DNA of 64,000 bases from UBA935 sp031555615. GTDB taxonomy: Bacteria > Bacillota > Clostridia > Lachnospirales > Lachnospiraceae. The translations under genes and the position numbers were made by a program. The DNA lies in NCBI GenBank assembly GCA_031555615.1, contig JAVBUF010000042.1, positions 25,584 to 89,583 on the forward strand. The letters are read 5' to 3'. Of this stretch, positions 59,657-64,000 are shown piece by piece. Under the pieces are notes generated by a model. That model had not been told where the DNA came from. It saw only the letters and a program-made list of their open reading frames with translations, and ran no database searches. Each line of letters opens with the position of its first letter. Within the stretch, counting starts at the first letter, position 1.

Positions 59657-60325
59657 ATGGCAAATGAAAAGGATAACTTAGAGTATCTAGAGGAAATGTT
59701 AAAGATGGTAGAAAAAGAGATACCAAGTATAGATGATGAAGGGCGGAAGGAGCTAGCTGATCTTATTAAAAAGGCTAGTAGCGATGAAAATTTTATAAAA
59801 ATGAAACAGGAAATAGAGAATAAACAAAAAGAAGAAGCAAAAAGGATAACCGATGAAATACAGATGCTTTTAAAGAGTAAAGAATGGCATTATACAAACC
59901 TTTCAGAAGATGGGAAAAACATATTGCTGAATTTCAAAATGAAAAACACAATAGTAAGATTAAATATTATGATTGAGGAAGATGCCGGATCTATAAGATA
60001 CAATGCATTGCTTCCGATAGAGTGTGAGAAAGCATGTCGGATGTTGCTTGCTGATTATTTAGCAGTGATTAATCAGCCACTAAGATATGGTGCATTTCAC
60101 TTGGACAACGAGGACGGGGAAATTTCGTATAGATATTCGGCATCATATAATGGAATCAATTTTTCACCAGAGGTTTTTGAGATCCATATAGATGCCAGTC
60201 TTCTTACAATAGACCGATACTATCGAGAAATATGTAGGTTCGCAACAGGAAGATTAAATGACGAAGAACGTAAAGAGTATCTTATAAAAATTAAGGAGTT
60301 AGCTATAGCTCTGAGTAGTCTATAG
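59657..60325 (+). CDS. Partner protein of the NACHT pair, unknown (YbjN/chaperone-like region)
   Basis: 222 aa, starting two bases after the upstream stop with GGAGG nine bases before ATG. Residues 1-75 are a charged coiled coil (MLKMVEKEIPSIDDEGRKELADLI, MKQEIENKQKEEAKRITDEI). The rest is alpha/beta: WHYTNLSEDGKNILLNFKMKN, VRLNIMIEEDAGSIRYNALL, LRYGAFHLDNEDGEISYRYSASYNG and FEIHIDASLLTIDRYYREICRFATG. This resembles YbjN or type III secretion chaperone-like folds, but by eye only. Its position between two NACHT genes suggests an adaptor or regulator. No catalytic motif is visible. Confidence 0.6.
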   Translation: MANEKDNLEYLEEMLKMVEKEIPSIDDEGRKELADLIKKASSDENFIKMKQEIENKQKEEAKRITDEIQMLLKSKEWHYTNLSEDGKNILLNFKMKNTIVRLNIMIEEDAGSIRYNALLPIECEKACRMLLADYLAVINQPLRYGAFHLDNEDGEISYRYSASYNGINFSPEVFEIHIDASLLTIDRYYREICRFATGRLNDEERKEYLIKIKELAIALSSL

Positions 60326-60336
60326 TAAATAAATTA

Positions 60337-63300
60337 ATGATGATTAAGCAAGAGTATAAGGAAAGCATAATTAAATATTGTATTGGATATAAGCTAGATG
60401 GTTTACCCGGTGCAGGGGAATTATTGTACAGGGAAATATCATTAGGTGATATTTATTTGCCTATTAATTTCAAATCTAATAAAGATACGAATTTAGCGTT
60501 ATATAATCTGAGAAATAATGAGTTATGGAAAGGAAGAGAGGATACATCGGAAGAAAGTGATAATTTAGAAAAGAGAGTAAGTGAAATTGAGGAAATCGTA
60601 AATAATCAATTACGAAAGATGAATCAACGCACTAAATCAGTTTCAACTATTAATGCAGAATATAGTAAGATCATTGAATTATTGGATCAACAAATTATTG
60701 GTATTGAAAAAAGCATAAGTACAGATACAAAAGAAAACTACTTTGATAAAAACGATAGGCTGCTGGAGGAACTGCTGTTTGAAAAAGATTATAGAGATAA
60801 TGTAAAATCAAGCGTGGTATTAACTTCGAATAAGCCGATTAGCCCAGTTGGTAATAAGAGAAGTTCGCGTCATGTTATTCTATCAAATCCTGGTTTTGGG
60901 AAAACTACATTGATTAAGAGACTAGCATTAGCGTATTCGAGTAATGATAATGATTTTTTATCAAAAAATGATTTGCCTCACAACTTATTTCCGGTGATAT
61001 TGTTTTGTAGGACTCTTAATGATTTTAAAGAAGATTTAGAGCATATTAAATGCTTTGAAGATTTTATTGTAGAAATGACACGAAGGAATATTATGGATTT
61101 GGGAACGTCTGAAGTACAATTTCGCAAATTAATAGCTGAGTTATGCAAAACAAATGATTTGATTTTATTTATAGATGGTTTTGATGAAATATTTGATCAG
61201 GATACCCAAAATATGTTTTCAATAATGCTCAAAGATTACTTAGAAAAAAATCCACAAGTAAATCTATTGTTGACTTCACGAACAGTTACATTTGCTTATG
61301 GAAAAAATAGGACAAAAGCAATCGCAGCACTATGTGGAATAGAGGGGATTCAATTTAATGAAATTGAGAAACTGAATAAAGATGAGATTTCAAGGTTCTG
61401 TAGAAAGTGGTATTCTGTGATTTTTCCAAATGATATTAGAAGACTGGAGGAAGTAGAGGTTATTATTAACCAAATTAATTCTACTCAATTTAAATATATA
61501 TCGAATATGGTATCTGTTCCGCTATATTTGACAAATATATTATGTTTAACAAGAATATCAGGATCACTACCTAAGAGTAAAATTGAATTTTATGAACAAT
61601 ATATGACAATCGCTCTAAACTGGCATGCACGGGGATTGCATGCACCACTAGATGTTCTTAAGCAATTAGCATATATTGCAAGTTATATGATGAAAAATAA
61701 TTTGACGAGCATTCTTCAAGAATCCTTAGTAAATGTTCTGAAAAAGTGTTATCAAGATTTGGATGGTATGTTTTCTGTAAATAAAGTAGATGACAAGCAA
61801 ATAGAGGTTTTTATTGATGAACTGGAAGAAAGAGCATGCATATTACAGAGAGCAATTTCTGTTGGCGATGAAGTAATATATGAATTTACACATATGCAAT
61901 TGCAAGAATATTTAACGGCATATGCCATTTTACATGGTTGTTCTGATGAAAATGATAATGGTATGATGCAAGAGGAAATACTGGCAAAACATTATAAAGA
62001 TGCGAATTGGAGAGAAATTATCATTCTTGTATTACTTCAAGATTCAAGAATAGCGAATGCGGTAGTTCAAAAATTAATTGATTTAGTAGAAGAAGATTTT
62101 TACGTAACAAGCTTATTGTTTGAAATATTGATAAATTATATACCATTAAAGAAAGAGAGACGTGAATTAATATTTAAATTACTATATGAAGATCAAATAA
62201 CAGATTACCAAATAGTAAAAATAAGAGACTATATATTTGATTTGCGATCGGAAGAATTTGTTAATTATATAGAAAGAGAGTTTGAAAGAAGCATTAAAGA
62301 TGTAAATGTTAAATATTGCTTTGTCTATGCAACAATAGAAATATATAGAATGGAAGCAACAGAACAAAATCCCTACAATATAGCACAAGAGTTGTATTTG
62401 CTTGATGATAATATTAATATGTTAAAGGGACTTTATATAATGGTAACTTTATCTTGGTGCAAATATAATAATATTAGAAATGCATTTAATTATAGCAAGT
62501 ATTTAACCATGTTGAATGAAAAAAGTATGTTGGCTCTTCGAAAAAGAATTGAAAATCAAGAATCGCCATTTGAAAAAGAGCAGACGGATTTACTTAAGGA
62601 TTTAATACTTAGTGGCAGTATAAACAATCAGGAGTTTTACAATATAGACTTAATGAATAAAATGGCAGAGCTGGCACTGGTTCTTTTTGATAATGAAAAG
62701 AAGAAAATTATAATTGAAAACATATTTTCCATGTGTCCGATTATATATCGTACTTTAGCTATGTTAATGGAAGTAGAGGTAAGTAATGAAATTAAGGAAT
62801 ATTATAGAAAAAAATATGCAGTAGCAAAGTATGAAGAAAAGATTTTTGATTTTGTTATTTGTGTATTCGTGGGTGTTTTTGGGTATGATTTAGAGAAAAT
62901 TGTAGATGAGTTTACTGTTTTGGAGGGGTACTATAGCCTTAATGAAAGAGAAAAAGATGGTAGTGCAGATATACGCTTGCAACAAGTGAAAAAGGATATT
63001 GGAAAATTTGGAGATTCTCTTAATGATGGGTATTATGCTTATCAGGAAGGTGATTATGATAAAGCCTTTTTTGCATTTTTATATGAATTTAAAAATGATA
63101 ATGACAAGGGAAATAATAACTTGGCCTATATGCTAAGGCGGAATGAGAATCAAACCAGAGTTATGCGTCATGGTACTGAATATACGGCACCAATGATATT
63201 GGAAAATGGAGTAAGCAATAATGATAATTTTGCTTTAGCTAATATGGCATTAGTTGTTATTGTAGATAATGACTGCATTAATATTAGAAAGGGTATGGAG

Positions 63301-63510
63301 TACATTGATAAAATGAATCACTTGGATATAGATGATGTGTTCAGGTGGTGGAAGGATAGAGCGGATTTGGGTGAAATAGAGGGATATATAATGATATATA
63401 TGTTATATGCAGGTAACTTGATTGAAGAATTTTATATAGAAGAGATAGAAGATATAGTGGAGCTGAAGGCTTATATCCAACATATGAGTGAAAAAGACAT
63501 TGTATGGTGA
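60337..63510 (+). CDS. Large NACHT NTPase with C-terminal helical repeats
   Basis: 1057 aa. An N-terminal 170 residues contain a coiled coil (NLEKRVSEIEEIVNNQLRKM) and no known effector. The NACHT domain has Walker A SNPGFGKT (183-190), Walker B LILFIDGFDE (275-284) and LLTSRT (311-316). The NACHT-associated helical pattern TRISGSLPKSKIEFYEQYM and FTHMQLQEYLTAYAIL follows. From about 570 to the end is a long alpha-solenoid, with a TPR/Sel1-like unit (YYAYQEGDYDKAFFAFLYEFK) near 900, a likely sensor for a trigger. ATG 60337 and 60340 both lack a good ribosome site; translation may be coupled to the previous gene 11 bp away. Confidence 0.8.
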   Translation: MMIKQEYKESIIKYCIGYKLDGLPGAGELLYREISLGDIYLPINFKSNKDTNLALYNLRNNELWKGREDTSEESDNLEKRVSEIEEIVNNQLRKMNQRTKSVSTINAEYSKIIELLDQQIIGIEKSISTDTKENYFDKNDRLLEELLFEKDYRDNVKSSVVLTSNKPISPVGNKRSSRHVILSNPGFGKTTLIKRLALAYSSNDNDFLSKNDLPHNLFPVILFCRTLNDFKEDLEHIKCFEDFIVEMTRRNIMDLGTSEVQFRKLIAELCKTNDLILFIDGFDEIFDQDTQNMFSIMLKDYLEKNPQVNLLLTSRTVTFAYGKNRTKAIAALCGIEGIQFNEIEKLNKDEISRFCRKWYSVIFPNDIRRLEEVEVIINQINSTQFKYISNMVSVPLYLTNILCLTRISGSLPKSKIEFYEQYMTIALNWHARGLHAPLDVLKQLAYIASYMMKNNLTSILQESLVNVLKKCYQDLDGMFSVNKVDDKQIEVFIDELEERACILQRAISVGDEVIYEFTHMQLQEYLTAYAILHGCSDENDNGMMQEEILAKHYKDANWREIIILVLLQDSRIANAVVQKLIDLVEEDFYVTSLLFEILINYIPLKKERRELIFKLLYEDQITDYQIVKIRDYIFDLRSEEFVNYIEREFERSIKDVNVKYCFVYATIEIYRMEATEQNPYNIAQELYLLDDNINMLKGLYIMVTLSWCKYNNIRNAFNYSKYLTMLNEKSMLALRKRIENQESPFEKEQTDLLKDLILSGSINNQEFYNIDLMNKMAELALVLFDNEKKKIIIENIFSMCPIIYRTLAMLMEVEVSNEIKEYYRKKYAVAKYEEKIFDFVICVFVGVFGYDLEKIVDEFTVLEGYYSLNEREKDGSADIRLQQVKKDIGKFGDSLNDGYYAYQEGDYDKAFFAFLYEFKNDNDKGNNNLAYMLRRNENQTRVMRHGTEYTAPMILENGVSNNDNFALANMALVVIVDNDCINIRKGMEYIDKMNHLDIDDVFRWWKDRADLGEIEGYIMIYMLYAGNLIEEFYIEEIEDIVELKAYIQHMSEKDIVW

Positions 63511-63724
63511 TTTAAGGGAAAATAGAGGATGCGTTCGCAGTGTATTCTTCAATTAGTATTTTGTTAACAAATATCCCAAAAACCTCATTATGAGAGACAC
63601 CATTATGATAGGCATCCCCCAAATTTTACTTAAGCAATTATCAAAAAGCCAGCTTTATTTTCTTGAAATTAGTGTAAGTAAAAGGCCAGCTCTCCAGCAT
63701 AGCAATGGGTTTGAACTATTTACG
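63511..63724 (+). other. Gene-less right flank of the NACHT cassette
   Basis: Nothing recognisable in 214 bp after the last NACHT gene; no clear terminator hairpin with a T-run was seen. Confidence 0.35.
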
Positions 63725-63950
63725 CTATGCTTTTATATATTTTTGCTTTCGACTACTCGGCTTATCGGGAAGAGTCATTTTTAAACGTCCCGATTCTAAA
63801 AGTGGCTTTAAGAACGCCTTTCTAAAATATGCACGGTTGCTAATTCCAATATATTCTTGCATTTCGTCCCTTGTTTTGGCACTCGTATAGTAATTAACTA
63901 ATATATCCATTCGTTCATCAAGGATGTTATCATGGATGGTGTGTAAACGT
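63725..63950 (-). pseudogene. C-terminal fragment of an AlbA/Fic-type winged-helix protein, copy B
   Basis: Same gene end as copy A at 51804: THHDNIL-type linker (TIHDNILDERMD), then TRDEMQEYIGISNRAYFRKAF, LKPLLESGRLKMTLPDKPSS and end KQKYIKA. Upstream on the minus strand a TGA is met six codons before the linker, so it too is truncated. The DNA of copies A and B is clearly similar over about 200 bp but not identical. It bounds the NACHT and mobile region on the right. Confidence 0.6.
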
Positions 63951-64000
63951 CAAATCCTCCGCTTACCATTAAACTAAAGCGCCACCTATTGGCGACGCTT

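Noticed and set aside
62182..62388. Minus-strand hydrophobic frame inside the large NACHT gene
   Set aside because: The hydrophobicity comes from AT-rich codons on the opposite strand; there is no start signal.
63950..64000. tRNA-like stretch on the minus strand (GGCGCTTTAGTTTAATGGTAA)
   Set aside because: It resembles an acceptor and D arm, but no anticodon arm, T arm or closing acceptor strand follows. It could be an attachment-site remnant but cannot be supported.

Overview
The window looks like chromosome of a gut-type member of the Clostridia, most likely Lachnospiraceae. Reasons: moderate GC in the core genes, strong AGGAGG ribosome sites, GPH transporters paired with glycoside hydrolases under AraC control, HPr-like small proteins without the active histidine, a paired radical-SAM/TIGR03915-type repair locus, and PadR-DUF1700-DUF4097-PspC envelope genes. 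No rRNA, tRNA or CRISPR array was found.

Left part (1-20 kb): glycan use. A mannitol-dehydrogenase-family oxidoreductase and a TIM-barrel sugar isomerase precede two AraC-controlled clusters. Cluster one (4465-14683) is a six-gene run: GH1, GPH symporter, GH2, GH78 alpha-L-rhamnosidase, SDR and GH43. Cluster two (15976-19771) is a GPH symporter plus a second GH2. Together they suggest uptake and cytoplasmic trimming of rhamnose-containing plant glycosides or oligosaccharides.

Middle part (20-38 kb): housekeeping and stress. It holds a LexA-box-controlled two-gene repair operon, a nuclease-XPD helicase fusion, a GH13 enzyme, a YtrA-type GntR/ABC operon with an elaborate operator, two MerR regulators, a PadR-controlled envelope operon, an ECF S component, a chemoreceptor without an outer domain, a response regulator with an HD-GYP domain, and a zinc-less Fpg/Nei glycosylase.

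38.3-51.7 kb: three sensor-kinase/response-regulator pairs, one orphan receiver and two large secreted multidomain proteins with nearly the same C-terminal domain. This reads as a locally duplicated sensing and surface-protein locus.

51.7-64 kb: an AT-rich, decayed mobile region. It has TnpV, a frameshifted ParM-like gene, a ParR-like gene, a mobilization-type coiled-coil fragment, a ribbon-helix-helix protein and a broken UPF0236/ISLre2 transposase. Two truncated copies of the same gene end bracket it in the same orientation. Inside lies the most interesting candidate: a three-gene cassette of a metallophosphoesterase-NACHT fusion, a small partner protein and a second large NACHT NTPase. It is probably an anti-phage or other conflict system. 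That role is inferred from domains and context only.
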